Origin: Streptomyces populi
GTDB lineage: Bacteria > Actinomycetota > Actinomycetes > Streptomycetales > Streptomycetaceae
Assembly (NCBI RefSeq): GCF_002911015.1
Contig: NZ_KZ626846.1
Coordinates: 1 to 64,000 of the forward strand
Reading direction: 5' to 3'
DNA: 64,000 nucleotides
This document shows, piece by piece, positions 25,425 to 34,351 of the stretch. The notes under the pieces are model-generated. The model saw only the letters and a list, made by a program, of their open reading frames with translations, ran no database searches and was not told where the DNA came from. The position numbers and the translations under genes were made by a program. Position 1 is the first letter of the stretch. Each line of letters starts with the position of its first letter.

Positions 25425-27245
25425 ATGAGCAGCACTGACACCGGCAGCACGGCCGGCCCCGACGCCGGCGAGCCGGCCGGCGAGGACGTCCTGGCCTCCC
25501 CCCGGGAGGCGGGGGACGCCCACGAGATCGGCGAGGCCGGGTCGCAGCTGTCCACCGCGCCGGTCGAGACGGCGATGCCCGGCTCCTTCGGCGGCTCCCG
25601 CGCTCCCGGCGCCACCGGTTGGCTCGCCTGGACCGCCCGCGAGGTCACCGGCTGGGCCCGCTGGATCTGGCGCCAGCTCACCTCGATGCGGGTCGCGCTG
25701 ATCCTGCTCTTCCTGCTGTCGCTCGGCGCCATCCCCGGATCACTGATCCCGCAGTCCGGCACCGACGCGGACAAGGTGCAGGCGTTCAAGGACGCGCACA
25801 GCGTGCTCGGTCCGCTCTACGACCGGCTCGGTCTGTTCCACGTGTACAGCTCGGTGTGGTTCTCCGCGATCTACATCCTGCTGTTCGTCTCGCTCATCGG
25901 CTGCATCGTGCCCCGCACCTGGCAGTTCGTCGGACAGCTGCGGGGCCGTCCGCCGGGCGCCCCCAAGCGGCTGACCCGGCTGCCGGCGTACACGACCTGG
26001 CGCACCGCCGCGGAGCCCGAGCAGGTCCGTGAGATCGCGCTGAAGGTCCTCAAGGAGAAGCGCTTCCGGGCGCACGTCGACAAGGACGCCGTCGCCGCGG
26101 AGAAGGGCTACCTGCGCGAGGCCGGCAACCTGCTCTTCCACATCGCGCTGATCGTGATGCTCGTCGCCTTCGCCTGGGGCCAGCTCTTCAAGTCCGAGGG
26201 CGACAAGCTGATCGTCGAGGGCGGCGGCTTCGCCAACGCGCTCATGTCCTACGACGACTTCAAGTCCGGCAACCTCTTCAGCGTCGACGACCTGACACCG
26301 TTCAGCTTCGACCTGAAGAACTTCACCGGCACCTACGAGCGGACCGGTCCCAACAAGGGCACGCCCCGCACGTACCAGGCGGAACTCACCTACAGCGAGG
26401 GCGCCTACGGCAAGGAGCGCAAGACCGTCGTCAAGGTCAACGAGCCGCTCGTGATCGGCGACACGAAGGTCTATCTGACCGCCCACGGCTACGCGCCCAC
26501 CGTGACCGTCCGGGACGGCAGGGGCAAGGTCGTCTTCCACGACGCCGTGCCCCTGCTGCCGCTCGACTCCAACGTCACCTCGCAGGGCGCCATCAAGGTC
26601 ATGGACGGCTACCGGGACGCGCGGGGCGAGTTCGACCAGCTCGGCTTCTCCGCGTTCTTCGTGCCGACGTTCGCCGGGGCGGGCAAGGGCGACATGTTCT
26701 CCCAGTTCCCCGCGCTCGACTACCCCGTGCTCGCGCTGAGCGGCTTCCACGGCAGCCTCGGTGTCAACGCGGGCCTCCCGCAGAACGTGTACCAGCTCGA
26801 CACGACCCACATGAAGCAGTTCAAGGACGCCAAGGGCGAGATCCTCAAGGCGCGGCTGCGGCCCGGCGAGACGATGACGCTGCCGGACGGCGCCGGGTCG
26901 ATCACCTTCGACAAGGACATCAAGGAGTGGGCGAACTTCCAGGTCACCCAGCAGCCCGGCAGTGACTGGGCGCTGGCCGGGGCGTTCGCCGCGATCGTCG
27001 GACTCGCCGGTTCGCTGTTCATCCAGCGCCGCCGCGTCTGGGTGCGGGCGACCACCGGCGACGACGGCGTCACCGTCGTCGAGATGGCCGGGCTCGGCCG
27101 CAGCGAGTCCGCGAAACTCCCCGAGGAGCTCGGCGACCTGGCCGCGCTCGTGCACGAACAGGCACCCACCACGTCCGACGAGGACGCGGCACCCGCCGAC
27201 GCCGAACCCCCCGTACCCGCCGCCGAAGGGGCCGAGAAGCAGTGA
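25425..27245 (+). CDS. resB: Cytochrome c biogenesis protein ResB
   Basis: This 606-residue protein is the ResB/Ccs1 half of the System II cytochrome c synthetase. After a disordered acidic N-terminus of about 75 residues come three closely spaced membrane helices (MRVALILLFLLSLGAIPGSLIPQ; SSVWFSAIYILLFVSLIGCI; LLFHIALIVMLVAFAWGQL), a large extracytoplasmic domain and a final helix near residue 515 (WALAGAFAAIVGLAGSLFI). It overlaps ccsA by four bases. Together they export and ligate heme to apocytochromes such as those of the bc complex. Confidence 0.95.
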   Translation: MSSTDTGSTAGPDAGEPAGEDVLASPREAGDAHEIGEAGSQLSTAPVETAMPGSFGGSRAPGATGWLAWTAREVTGWARWIWRQLTSMRVALILLFLLSLGAIPGSLIPQSGTDADKVQAFKDAHSVLGPLYDRLGLFHVYSSVWFSAIYILLFVSLIGCIVPRTWQFVGQLRGRPPGAPKRLTRLPAYTTWRTAAEPEQVREIALKVLKEKRFRAHVDKDAVAAEKGYLREAGNLLFHIALIVMLVAFAWGQLFKSEGDKLIVEGGGFANALMSYDDFKSGNLFSVDDLTPFSFDLKNFTGTYERTGPNKGTPRTYQAELTYSEGAYGKERKTVVKVNEPLVIGDTKVYLTAHGYAPTVTVRDGRGKVVFHDAVPLLPLDSNVTSQGAIKVMDGYRDARGEFDQLGFSAFFVPTFAGAGKGDMFSQFPALDYPVLALSGFHGSLGVNAGLPQNVYQLDTTHMKQFKDAKGEILKARLRPGETMTLPDGAGSITFDKDIKEWANFQVTQQPGSDWALAGAFAAIVGLAGSLFIQRRRVWVRATTGDDGVTVVEMAGLGRSESAKLPEELGDLAALVHEQAPTTSDEDAAPADAEPPVPAAEGAEKQ

Positions 27246-28363
27246 CGCTCGCCACCGCACACGACCTGGGCGCCGTGACCGAACTGGCCACCGCGACCAA
27301 CGAACACCTCGCCAACATCAGCAACACGCTGATCTACTCCGCGATGGCCGTCTACACCCTGGCCTTCTTCGCCTTCATCGCCGAGTGGCTCTTCGGCAGC
27401 CGCAGCAAGGTCGCCCGCACCGCCAGCGCGCTCACCGCGAACGGTGCGCAGGCGGCCGCGGCGGCCCCCGCGGTCACCGCGCGGAAGGGCGGCACCACCA
27501 CGGTGCTGGAGCGGCCGAAGGTCGTCACCCGCTCCGCCTCGGGCGCGCGGGACGTGCCCGACGGGCCCGGCGCCCACGGAGGGGACGAGCAGGGCGACCT
27601 CTACGGGCGGATCGCCGTGTCCCTCAGCGTGCTCGCGTGGGGCGTCGAGGCGGCCGGTGTGCTCGCCCGCGCCCTGTCGGTGCGGCGGGCCCCCTGGGGC
27701 AACATGTACGAGTTCAACATCACCTTCTCCACCGTGGCCGTCGGGGTCTTCCTCGTCCTGCTCGCGCTGAAGAAGAACGTCCGCTGGCTCGGCCTGCCCC
27801 TGATCACCACGGTCCTGCTCGACCTCGGTCTCGCCGTCACCGTCCTGTACACCGCGAGCGACCAGCTGGTCCCCGCGCTGCACTCGTACTGGCTGTACAT
27901 CCACGTCTCGACGGCGATCCTGTGCGGCGCCGTCTTCTACGTGGGCGCCGTCAGCACGATCCTGTACCTGTTCAAGGACTCGTACGAGAACAAGCTCGTG
28001 AACGGCGGCAAGCCCGGCCGGTTCGCCACCTCGGTCATGGAGCGCCTGCCCGCCTCGGCCTCGCTCGACAAGTTCTCCTACCGCGTGAACGCCGCCGTCT
28101 TCCCGCTGTGGACCTTCACGATCATCGCGGGCGCGATCTGGGCGGGCGACGCCTGGGGCCGCTACTGGGGCTGGGACCCGAAGGAGACCTGGGCGTTCAT
28201 CACCTGGGTCGCCTACGCCTGCCACCTGCACGCGCGGGCCACGGCCGGCTGGAAGGGCCGCAAGGCCGCCTACATCGCCCTGATCGCCTTCGGCTGCTGG
28301 CTGTTCAACTACTACGGCGTCAACATCTTCGTCGGCGGCAAGCACTCCTACGCGGGAGTCTGA
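27242..28363 (+). CDS. ccsA: Cytochrome c biogenesis protein CcsA (ResC)
   Basis: This 373-residue membrane protein contains the tryptophan-rich heme-handling motif WGWDPKE at residues 309-315 in an extracytoplasmic loop, followed by TWAFITWVAYACHLHAR and a conserved His-containing helix. It works with ResB as heme exporter and ligase. An Ala/Arg-rich cytoplasmic insert of about 70 residues follows the first helix. It is the last gene of the operon; a strong hairpin follows 16 bp after the stop. Confidence 0.95.
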   Translation: MTLATAHDLGAVTELATATNEHLANISNTLIYSAMAVYTLAFFAFIAEWLFGSRSKVARTASALTANGAQAAAAAPAVTARKGGTTTVLERPKVVTRSASGARDVPDGPGAHGGDEQGDLYGRIAVSLSVLAWGVEAAGVLARALSVRRAPWGNMYEFNITFSTVAVGVFLVLLALKKNVRWLGLPLITTVLLDLGLAVTVLYTASDQLVPALHSYWLYIHVSTAILCGAVFYVGAVSTILYLFKDSYENKLVNGGKPGRFATSVMERLPASASLDKFSYRVNAAVFPLWTFTIIAGAIWAGDAWGRYWGWDPKETWAFITWVAYACHLHARATAGWKGRKAAYIALIAFGCWLFNYYGVNIFVGGKHSYAGV

Positions 28364-28379
28364 CCCGCTCCGACGCGTG

Positions 28380-28421
28380 AAGGCCGGCCCCGCACGACTC
28401 CTGTCGCGCGGGGCCGGCCTT
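28380..28421. terminator. Bidirectional terminator hairpin after ccsA
   Basis: A 14-bp perfect stem (AAGGCCGGCCCCGC with its complement) with a 14-nt loop lies between the convergent ccsA and ATPase genes. The A/T at the stem ends gives a short T run on either strand. Confidence 0.8.
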
Positions 28422-28441
28422 CGTCGTACGCCCCCGGCCGC

Positions 28442-29542
28442 CTACGCGGTGTCCCTGATGCACGGGGTGCCGTCGGGGGCCGGCGGCAGCGGGACGAGCA
28501 GGGCCCGCGAGGACGGGGAGGGGCCGGGCCGCCAGCCGGTGGCCCGGGCGGTGTCGGACAGCGCGAGGCGGCCCGCGTTGCGCAGCGCCGGATGCGTGTG
28601 GCCCCGTAGCGCGGCGAAGAAGACGGCCTGGTCCCTGATGCCGTCGGCGCGGTCGCGCAGGACCGGCTCCAGGAGTCCGAGGCCCGCGGGCTCCTGGACG
28701 TTGTCGATCAGCAGGACCGGGCGCCCCCGCCGGTGCGAGCGCCGGCCGACGCCCCCGTGCGCGTCGTCGAGGTCGGCCAGCAGCGCCCGTACGAGATGGC
28801 GTTCGGCGTGCCTGCGGGAGTCGCCGCCCGCCCGGAAGTGCCGGGAGAGCAGGAGCAGCGCGCGCTTGGGGCTCCCGCCCGCGTCCGGGTAGTCCCGGTA
28901 CCAGCCGGCGGCCCTGCGCAGTCGGCGGTGGGCCGGGGAGACGCCCTCCGCGAAGGCCTCCAGGGTCGCCTCGACGACGGGCTCCACCACCGGACCCGTC
29001 GCGCTCATCGACGCGACGAGCCGGGAGACCACCTTGTCCACCCAGCGCCCCGCGAACCCCGACAGCCAGGACTCCGTCTCGCCGAGCAGCAGGAGGCGCT
29101 CCGCCTCCCGCCGGACGCGCGGCACGTCGCGGCCGCTCCAGCCGCCCGCCGCGACCGCCAGCAGTCCGGACGACAGCCGCGGGAACCCGGTCCGTCCGGC
29201 GCCCTCCACCGGTTCGGCGAGCTGCCCGGCGGCCGTGGTGAGCGCCTGCCCCACCGGCGACCAGCACGCGGCCGGACGGTCCGGGGGTGGCGCGCCGAAC
29301 TCCCTTTCCTCGGCGTCGAGGAGAGCGGTGGGGGTGCGCCCGCGGTAGGCGTCGCGCAGGGCGAGGAGCACGGCGGTCTTGCCCAGGCCCCGGCCGCCGG
29401 CGAAGACCACGAAGGGCGGCTCCGCGGGATGTTCGTACGGCGTGGCGCGCGACTGGTACGGGCGCAGGCCCACCAGCCGTGACGCGAGTCCGGGCGGATC
29501 GGTGTCGAACAGCGCCTCCCGGCCGTGCAGCCCTGTGTGCAC
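28442..29542 (-). CDS. P-loop ATP-binding protein of unknown role
   Basis: This 366-residue cytoplasmic protein has an intact Walker A motif (AGGRGLGKTAV, Lys55) and a likely Walker B near residue 275 (RPVLLIDNVQEP). The central part is helical and Arg-rich. It resembles the AAA/STAND-type ATPases found singly in Streptomyces, but no effector or sensor domain is recognisable. It stands alone, convergent with ccsA, with its own upstream region of 165 bp. Its function is unknown. Confidence 0.7.
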   Translation of the reverse strand: MHTGLHGREALFDTDPPGLASRLVGLRPYQSRATPYEHPAEPPFVVFAGGRGLGKTAVLLALRDAYRGRTPTALLDAEEREFGAPPPDRPAACWSPVGQALTTAAGQLAEPVEGAGRTGFPRLSSGLLAVAAGGWSGRDVPRVRREAERLLLLGETESWLSGFAGRWVDKVVSRLVASMSATGPVVEPVVEATLEAFAEGVSPAHRRLRRAAGWYRDYPDAGGSPKRALLLLSRHFRAGGDSRRHAERHLVRALLADLDDAHGGVGRRSHRRGRPVLLIDNVQEPAGLGLLEPVLRDRADGIRDQAVFFAALRGHTHPALRNAGRLALSDTARATGWRPGPSPSSRALLVPLPPAPDGTPCIRDTA

Positions 29543-29707
29543 CGTTCCTCCCCCTGGTCCGTGGCCCGGTCCGATGTACTGCTGCGATGTGTATCAACAT
29601 ATGGGTGCGAAAGGGGCACTTGATTCGGGATAGGCCGCTCGGTGTCCGCTCCGGGGTCGTTCGCTTACGAAGGTGTCCCGCCGTCCGCCCGATGGTGATC
29701 GGACCGG

Positions 29708-30166
29708 TCATTCACCGATGTCCTCGTTCCACAGCGCCGGGTTCTTCTCGATGAAGCCGCGCATCAGCGCGGTGCACTCCGGGTCGTCGAGCAGCACGAT
29801 CTGCACCCCGTGCCCGGCGAGCCAGTCGTGGCCGCCGTGGAAGGTGGCCGCCTCGCCGACGACCACCCGGGAGATCCCGAACTGCCGGACCAGCCCGCTG
29901 CAGTACCAGCACGGCGACAGGGTGGTCACCATGGTCGTGCCGCGGTACGACCGCTGCCGTCCCGCGTCGCGGAAGGCGGCCGTCTCGCCGTGCGCCGAGG
30001 GGTCGCCGTCCTGGACGCGGCGGTTGCGGCCGCGTCCGAGGAGGGTGCCGTCCGCGCCGTACAGCGCGGCCCCGACGGGGATCCCGCCCTCGGCGAGCCC
30101 GGCGCGAGCCTCCGCCAGGGCGGTCGCGAGCCACGCGCGGGCCTGTGCCTGATCGATGCGCTCCAT
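29708..30166 (-). CDS. Nucleoside/cytosine deaminase family protein
   Basis: This 152-residue zinc-dependent deaminase has the conserved HGE (His59, Glu61 in SAHGETAAF) and PCxxC (Cys86, Cys89 in LSPCWYCSGL). These residues bind zinc and provide the proton shuttle. The wording around the second motif and the short length resemble yeast-type cytosine deaminases and related nucleobase deaminases. It probably acts in pyrimidine salvage; substrate assignment is tentative. No operon partner lies within 60 bp. Confidence 0.88.
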   Translation of the reverse strand: MERIDQAQARAWLATALAEARAGLAEGGIPVGAALYGADGTLLGRGRNRRVQDGDPSAHGETAAFRDAGRQRSYRGTTMVTTLSPCWYCSGLVRQFGISRVVVGEAATFHGGHDWLAGHGVQIVLLDDPECTALMRGFIEKNPALWNEDIGE

Positions 30167-30231
30167 GTCTCCACTGTCCCGCGGGCCGTCCTCTTCCGCG
30201 GCCGGAACACGGGGGCGGTGCGGGGAAGCGC

Positions 30232-30900
30232 TCAGGGCGCCGTCGCGGGGGCCGGGGGGTCTTCGGCCCTGCGGGCCAGGACGAAGGCCTGCGGGGTCTT
30301 CTCCCGGCCGTCGGCCTCGCGGACGAGACGGGCGACCTCGGACAGGCCGGCCGCCCGCAGGAGTCCGGCGACCCGCTCGGGCGGGAAGCGGTGGACGTCG
30401 AGGTCCACGTCATGGCCGTACGCGTGCTCCAGCCGGACCTGTTCGTCGCCGGCCTTGAACGCGATGAGCAGATGGCCGCCGGGGGCGAGGACACGGTGGA
30501 ACTCGGCGAACATCACGGGCAGTTCGTCGATCGGCGTGTGCACGGTGGAGTACCAGGCGAGCGCTCCGGCGAGCGTGCCGTCCGGGATGTCGAGGCCGGT
30601 CATCGTGCCCGTCTCGAACCGCAGATGGGGATGCGCCCGCCGGGCCACCGCCACCATCCCGGGCGACAGGTCGATCCCGAACGCGTCGAGCCCGAGGCCC
30701 TCCAGACGGACCGTCACCCGGCCGGGCCCGCACCCGAGGTCCGCCACGGCCCCGCCCCCGCCGGCCCGCACCCGCTCGGCGAACGCCGCCAGCATCGCCG
30801 TGTCCAGCGGCTTCCCGTCCAGCTCGTCCTTGAGCAGCTCGGCGTAGTCGGCGGCGACGGTGTCGTAGGAGGCGCGGGTGGCGTGGAGGCGGGTCGTCAT
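30232..30900 (-). CDS. Class I SAM-dependent methyltransferase
   Basis: This 222-residue enzyme has the SAM-binding motif I (VADLGCGPGRVTVRLEGLG) near residue 58, motif II around GIDLSPGMVAVARRAHP, and the post-motif region LAWYSTVHTPIDELPVMFAEFHRVLAPGGHLLIAF. This is the UbiE/YcgJ-like pattern. The substrate is unknown. It lies between the deaminase and an oxidoreductase on the same strand, each with a short gap, so loose co-transcription is possible. Confidence 0.9.
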   Translation of the reverse strand: MTTRLHATRASYDTVAADYAELLKDELDGKPLDTAMLAAFAERVRAGGGGAVADLGCGPGRVTVRLEGLGLDAFGIDLSPGMVAVARRAHPHLRFETGTMTGLDIPDGTLAGALAWYSTVHTPIDELPVMFAEFHRVLAPGGHLLIAFKAGDEQVRLEHAYGHDVDLDVHRFPPERVAGLLRAAGLSEVARLVREADGREKTPQAFVLARRAEDPPAPATAP

Positions 30901-30937
30901 GGCGGTGAAGGCTAGACGGGGGGTGCGACGGCCACGG

Positions 30938-31924
30938 TCACGACCACTGCGAACCGGCCACCCGCAGCAGCAGCTTGCCCGTGCTCGTCCGCGATCCCAT
31001 CAGCGTGTGCGCCTCGGCGGCGTCCTCCAGGGCGAACTCCGCCGTCACCGGCAGGCTGACGGTGCCGTCGGCCACCGTCTCGAACGCGCGCGAGGCGATG
31101 TCGCGGAGGGCGGCCGGGGCCGTCTTCGCCAGGCCGAGGATCGAGAACCCGGAGACCGACAGGCCGGTCGGGTAGAGCTCCGGCTGGCCCACCGTCCAGG
31201 GCTCCGCCGAGCTCGCGTTGCCGAAGGACACCAGCCGGCCGAAGGGCGCGAGGGAGGCGAGGGAGCCGCGCAGGGTCTCGCCGCCCACCGGGTCCAGGGC
31301 CAGGTCCACTCCGCGCCCGCCGGTCGCGGCGCGGACCTCGTCCGTGAAGGAGCCCACGAACACCTCGTCGTAGCCGTTGCCGAGGGCGTACTCGGCCTTC
31401 GCCGGGCCGGACACGACGCCGTACACCGTGCCGGCCCCGGCCGCCTTCGCCAACTGGCCGAGAACCGTGCCCACGCCGCCCGCCGCACCCTGGACGAGCA
31501 CCGTCTCGCCGGGCCGGATCCGGCCCACCGTGTGCAGCAGCGCGTACGCCGTGGGCAGGACGGTGGGCAGTCCGGCGCCGGTGCGCAGCCCGATGCCGTC
31601 GGGCAGCGGGAAGACCGTCACGGCGTCGGCCACGGTCACCTCCGCGTACGCCCCGCCCTCCGTGAGCGCGGTGACCTCCTGGCCCACCCGCAGTCCCGTG
31701 ACGTCCGGTCCGACCGCCCGGATCCGGCCCGAGACCTCGAGTCCGGGCACGAAGGGCAGGGCGGGGACGCGGTAGCCCTCCGACCTCGCCTTGAGGTCGG
31801 CGAAGTTCACGCCCACGTAGGCCACGTCGATGCTCACCTGCCCGGGGCCCGGGTCGGGGACCTTCGCCTCGGTGACCCGCAGCACCTCGGGACCGCCGTA
31901 CTCCTGGAATTCGACCGTACGCAT
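30938..31924 (-). CDS. Quinone oxidoreductase-like (MDR) enzyme
   Basis: This 328-residue zinc-independent medium-chain reductase starts MRTVEFQEYGGPEVLRVTEA and has the dinucleotide loop VQGAAGGVGTVLGQLAKAAG near residue 145. The residues VYGVVSGPAKAEYALGNGYDEV follow, as in NADPH:quinone oxidoreductases. It is divergent from an ArsR-type regulator across an elaborate symmetric operator, so it is probably induced when that regulator senses its ligand. It is a paralogue in type of the enzyme at 1306, which is instead paired with HxlR. Confidence 0.9.
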   Translation of the reverse strand: MRTVEFQEYGGPEVLRVTEAKVPDPGPGQVSIDVAYVGVNFADLKARSEGYRVPALPFVPGLEVSGRIRAVGPDVTGLRVGQEVTALTEGGAYAEVTVADAVTVFPLPDGIGLRTGAGLPTVLPTAYALLHTVGRIRPGETVLVQGAAGGVGTVLGQLAKAAGAGTVYGVVSGPAKAEYALGNGYDEVFVGSFTDEVRAATGGRGVDLALDPVGGETLRGSLASLAPFGRLVSFGNASSAEPWTVGQPELYPTGLSVSGFSILGLAKTAPAALRDIASRAFETVADGTVSLPVTAEFALEDAAEAHTLMGSRTSTGKLLLRVAGSQWS

Positions 31925-31950
31925 GGCACACCCCTGGTTGACGCTCGACT

Positions 31951-31996
31951 GTTCAATGAAAAGCGAACACTCGGGAGTGTATGGTTTTCATCGAAC
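31951..31996. promoter_or_regulatory. Concentric 46-bp operator, oxidoreductase/ArsR divergon
   Basis: Outer arms GTTCAATGAAAA and TTTTCATCGAAC surround inner arms ACACTC-GG-GAGTGT. Both share the same centre, and 18 of 23 positions pair. CGAACACTC is also repeated directly on the right. The site sits 27 bp from the oxidoreductase start and 38 bp from the ArsR start, ideal for co-repression by the ArsR protein. Confidence 0.7.
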
Positions 31997-32033
31997 ACTC
32001 TGCAAGCGGATCAGCGGGACCAGGGAGGCCGAC

Positions 32034-32369
32034 GTGGCGGAGCGCACCAGTCACCGGGCGGCGCCCGAGCACGTCCACCCCGACGAGGTCCCCGTGCTCA
32101 CCGCCCTCGCCGCGCTCGCCGATCCCGTGCGCATCCGGCTCGTCAGGGAGCTGGCCGGGTCCCCGGAGTGGAGCCGCAGCTGCGGCTCCTTCGACGTGCC
32201 CGTCGGCAAGGCCGCCCTCAGCCATCACTTCGCCGTGCTGCGCGGCGCCGGTCTCGTCGAGCAGCGTGACGAGGGACCCAAGCGGGTCAACCGGCTGCGC
32301 CGGGCGGAGTTCGACGCCCGCTTCCCGGGCCTCCTCGCCCTCGTCCTGCGCGAGGAGCCGGCCCTCTAG
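32034..32369 (+). CDS. ArsR/SmtB-type winged-helix repressor
   Basis: This 111-residue HTH protein has ADPVRIRLVRELAG, then SFDVPVGKAALSHHFAVLRG as the recognition helix and AGLVEQRDEGPKRVNRLRR as the wing. No cysteine pair for metal binding is evident, apart from a lone Cys before the HTH (SRSCGSF), so the ligand may be organic. The GTG start follows GGGAGGCC. It is divergent from the oxidoreductase at 30938 and is very likely its regulator through the palindrome between them. Confidence 0.9.
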   Translation: MAERTSHRAAPEHVHPDEVPVLTALAALADPVRIRLVRELAGSPEWSRSCGSFDVPVGKAALSHHFAVLRGAGLVEQRDEGPKRVNRLRRAEFDARFPGLLALVLREEPAL

Positions 32370-32469
32370 GAGCCCTCACCAGGGGTCATCGGCACCGCCG
32401 ATGAGGGCATCGGCAGGACGCCCCGGTGGGCCGTGGCCCGCGGGGTGCCGCCGCTCCTACCTTCGGGGC

Positions 32470-33540
32470 ATGACCTCAGCCACCGCAGTCGAGAACAAGG
32501 GCGCCGTCCAGCTCACGGCCGCCATGATGCTCTCCGGGACCCTCGGCGTCTTCGTCGTCGAGTCCGGGGCCTCGCCGTTCGACGTCGTCTTCTTCCGCGT
32601 CCTGTTCGGGGCCCTCGCCCTCGGCGGCTACGCGCTGGCCCGGGGCTACTTCCGGGGCCACGGCTTCACCCCGCGCACCCTCGGACTCGCCGCGCTCGGC
32701 GGGGTGTTCATCGTCTTCAACTGGGTCCTGCTCTTCCAGTCGTACGAGAACACCTCGATCTCCGTCGCCACCGTCGTCTACCACACCCAGCCGTTCTACG
32801 TGGTGCTGCTGGGCGCCCTGCTCTTCCGCGAACGGCTCACCGCCGCCAAGGCCGGCTGGATCGCACTGGCCTTCGTCGGCCTGGTCCTCGTCGCCGGTGT
32901 CTCCCCGGCCGACTTCGCGCACGGCGGCGCGTATCTCACCGGCGTCGGACAGGCGCTCCTCGCCGCGCTCCTCTACGGCCTCTCCACCCTGGTCACCATG
33001 GGGGTGCCCCCACGCGTTGAGCAGAGGGGGAGCGTCACCGGTGTCCGCCCGCACCTCGTCGCGCTCGTCCAGGTCGTCGTCGGCATCCCGCTGCTGCTCC
33101 CCTTCGCCGACTTCGGCGCGATGCGGGGGACCGGCGCGGACTGGGGCTGGCTGATCGGGCTCGGAGTCGTCCACACGGGGCTGATGTACGTCCTGATGTA
33201 CGCCGCGTACGCCAAGCTCCCGACCGCGAAGATCGCGGTGCTCGCCTTCACCTACCCGGCCGTCGCGATGGTCATGGACTGGGCGGTGTACGGCCACCAC
33301 ATCGGGCTCGTCCAGGCCCTCGGCGTCCCGCTGATCGTGACCGCCAGCCTGAAGGTGACGCTTTCCGGGAAGACCGAGAGCGCCAGGAGCGTCATGGCCC
33401 GCCGGATCGCCGAGAACGCCTCGCTCACCCCGGCGGACCGGACTCCTCGGACACCAGTCGCCGGGCCCGCTCCACGAACAGCCGCGCATGAGCCGGAAGC
33501 CGCTTCCCGGCCCGCCAGGCGAGCTGCGTCCACAGCGTGA
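32470..33540 (+). CDS. EamA/DMT family transporter
   Basis: This 356-residue membrane protein has ten predicted helices in two EamA repeats (GTLGVFVVESGASPFDVVFF; VYHTQPFYVVLLGALLFRE and LAFTYPAVAMVMDWAVYGH). Such proteins export small metabolites. Between helices 5 and 6 an in-frame stretch reading MGVPPRVEQRGS interrupts the loop; its DNA looks like an intergenic repeat. The C-terminal 50 residues are Ala/Pro/Arg-rich and overlap the convergent LysR gene by 116 bp. Confidence 0.88.
   Translation: MTSATAVENKGAVQLTAAMMLSGTLGVFVVESGASPFDVVFFRVLFGALALGGYALARGYFRGHGFTPRTLGLAALGGVFIVFNWVLLFQSYENTSISVATVVYHTQPFYVVLLGALLFRERLTAAKAGWIALAFVGLVLVAGVSPADFAHGGAYLTGVGQALLAALLYGLSTLVTMGVPPRVEQRGSVTGVRPHLVALVQVVVGIPLLLPFADFGAMRGTGADWGWLIGLGVVHTGLMYVLMYAAYAKLPTAKIAVLAFTYPAVAMVMDWAVYGHHIGLVQALGVPLIVTASLKVTLSGKTESARSVMARRIAENASLTPADRTPRTPVAGPAPRTAAHEPEAASRPARRAASTA
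32999..33036 (+). repeat. Repeat-like insertion inside the EamA gene
   Basis: The sequence GGGGGTGCCCCCA, then 13 bp, then GGGGGAGCG lies within the transporter reading frame. It resembles the CCCCCAG/GGGGG hairpin tracts in intergenic DNA near 6455-6500. It adds 12 codons without breaking the frame, between LVT and VTGVRPHLV. Confidence 0.55.
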
Positions 33541-34330
33541 ACGGCGGCTCCCAGTCCAGCCGTACGAGCTCGCCCCGCTCCAGTTCCGCGGCGACCGTCA
33601 CCTCGGGCAGCAGCGCGATCCCGAGGCCGGCCGCCGCGGCGCGTTTGGTCGCCTCGATCGTGCCGAACTCGGTGAAGTCGGGGGAGGAGCCCTCCGGGAG
33701 GCGGGAGTCGATCTCCCGCTCGAACAAGTCCCGGTAGGCGCAGCCGGGTTCGGTGGCGAGCAGCGGGCGGCTCGGCAGGCGGGCCGTGTCCGGTGCCGTA
33801 CCGGCGAGCGGATCGCCGGGCGCGGCGACCAGCGCGAGGGGTTCCCGCGCGAGCACCACGACCTCCAGACCCGCGTGCTCGGTCTCCGCCTCCATCAGGA
33901 AGCCGACGTCGTACGTGCCCTGGCGCAGGGCCTGGCGGGTCTCGTCGCCGATGGTCGTGCGCAGCGACAGCTTCACCCCGGGGTGACGGTGGTGGAAGAA
34001 CTCCAGGAGCGGCGGCAGCCGGTACGAGGTGAGGGACTCCATCGTGCCGACGGTGAGCGCCCCGGAGGGTTCCCCGGCGTCGACGACCGCGGCCCGCGCC
34101 TCCTCGGTCAGCTCGATGATCTGCCGGGCGTAGGGCAGCAGCCGCTCGCCCGCCCCGGTCAGCCGGATCCTGCCGCCCAGCCGGTCGAAGAGCTCCGTGC
34201 CGAGCGAGGACTCCAGGGCGCGGATCTGGCCGGTCACACTGGACTGCGCGTACGCCAGCTCGGCCGCGGCCCGGGTGAAGCTCAGCACGGTCGCGACCTT
34301 CTCGAAGGTCACCAGCAGGCGCAGTTCCAT
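33425..34330 (-). CDS. LysR family transcriptional regulator
   Basis: This 301-residue LTTR has an N-terminal HTH (LRLLVTFEKVATVLSFTRAA, then AQSSVTGQIRALESSLGTELFDRL) and a periplasmic-binding-like effector domain from about residue 90 (ALTVGTMESLTSYRLPPLLE). The target is unknown. It is convergent with the EamA transporter and overlaps its 3' end. LysR regulators usually control a divergent gene, but here the next gene upstream is a small membrane protein on the same strand, so the regulon is not evident. Confidence 0.92.
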   Translation of the reverse strand: MELRLLVTFEKVATVLSFTRAAAELAYAQSSVTGQIRALESSLGTELFDRLGGRIRLTGAGERLLPYARQIIELTEEARAAVVDAGEPSGALTVGTMESLTSYRLPPLLEFFHHRHPGVKLSLRTTIGDETRQALRQGTYDVGFLMEAETEHAGLEVVVLAREPLALVAAPGDPLAGTAPDTARLPSRPLLATEPGCAYRDLFEREIDSRLPEGSSPDFTEFGTIEATKRAAAAGLGIALLPEVTVAAELERGELVRLDWEPPFTLWTQLAWRAGKRLPAHARLFVERARRLVSEESGPPG

Positions 34331-34351
34331 CTCGGGACTCCTCAGGACCCT

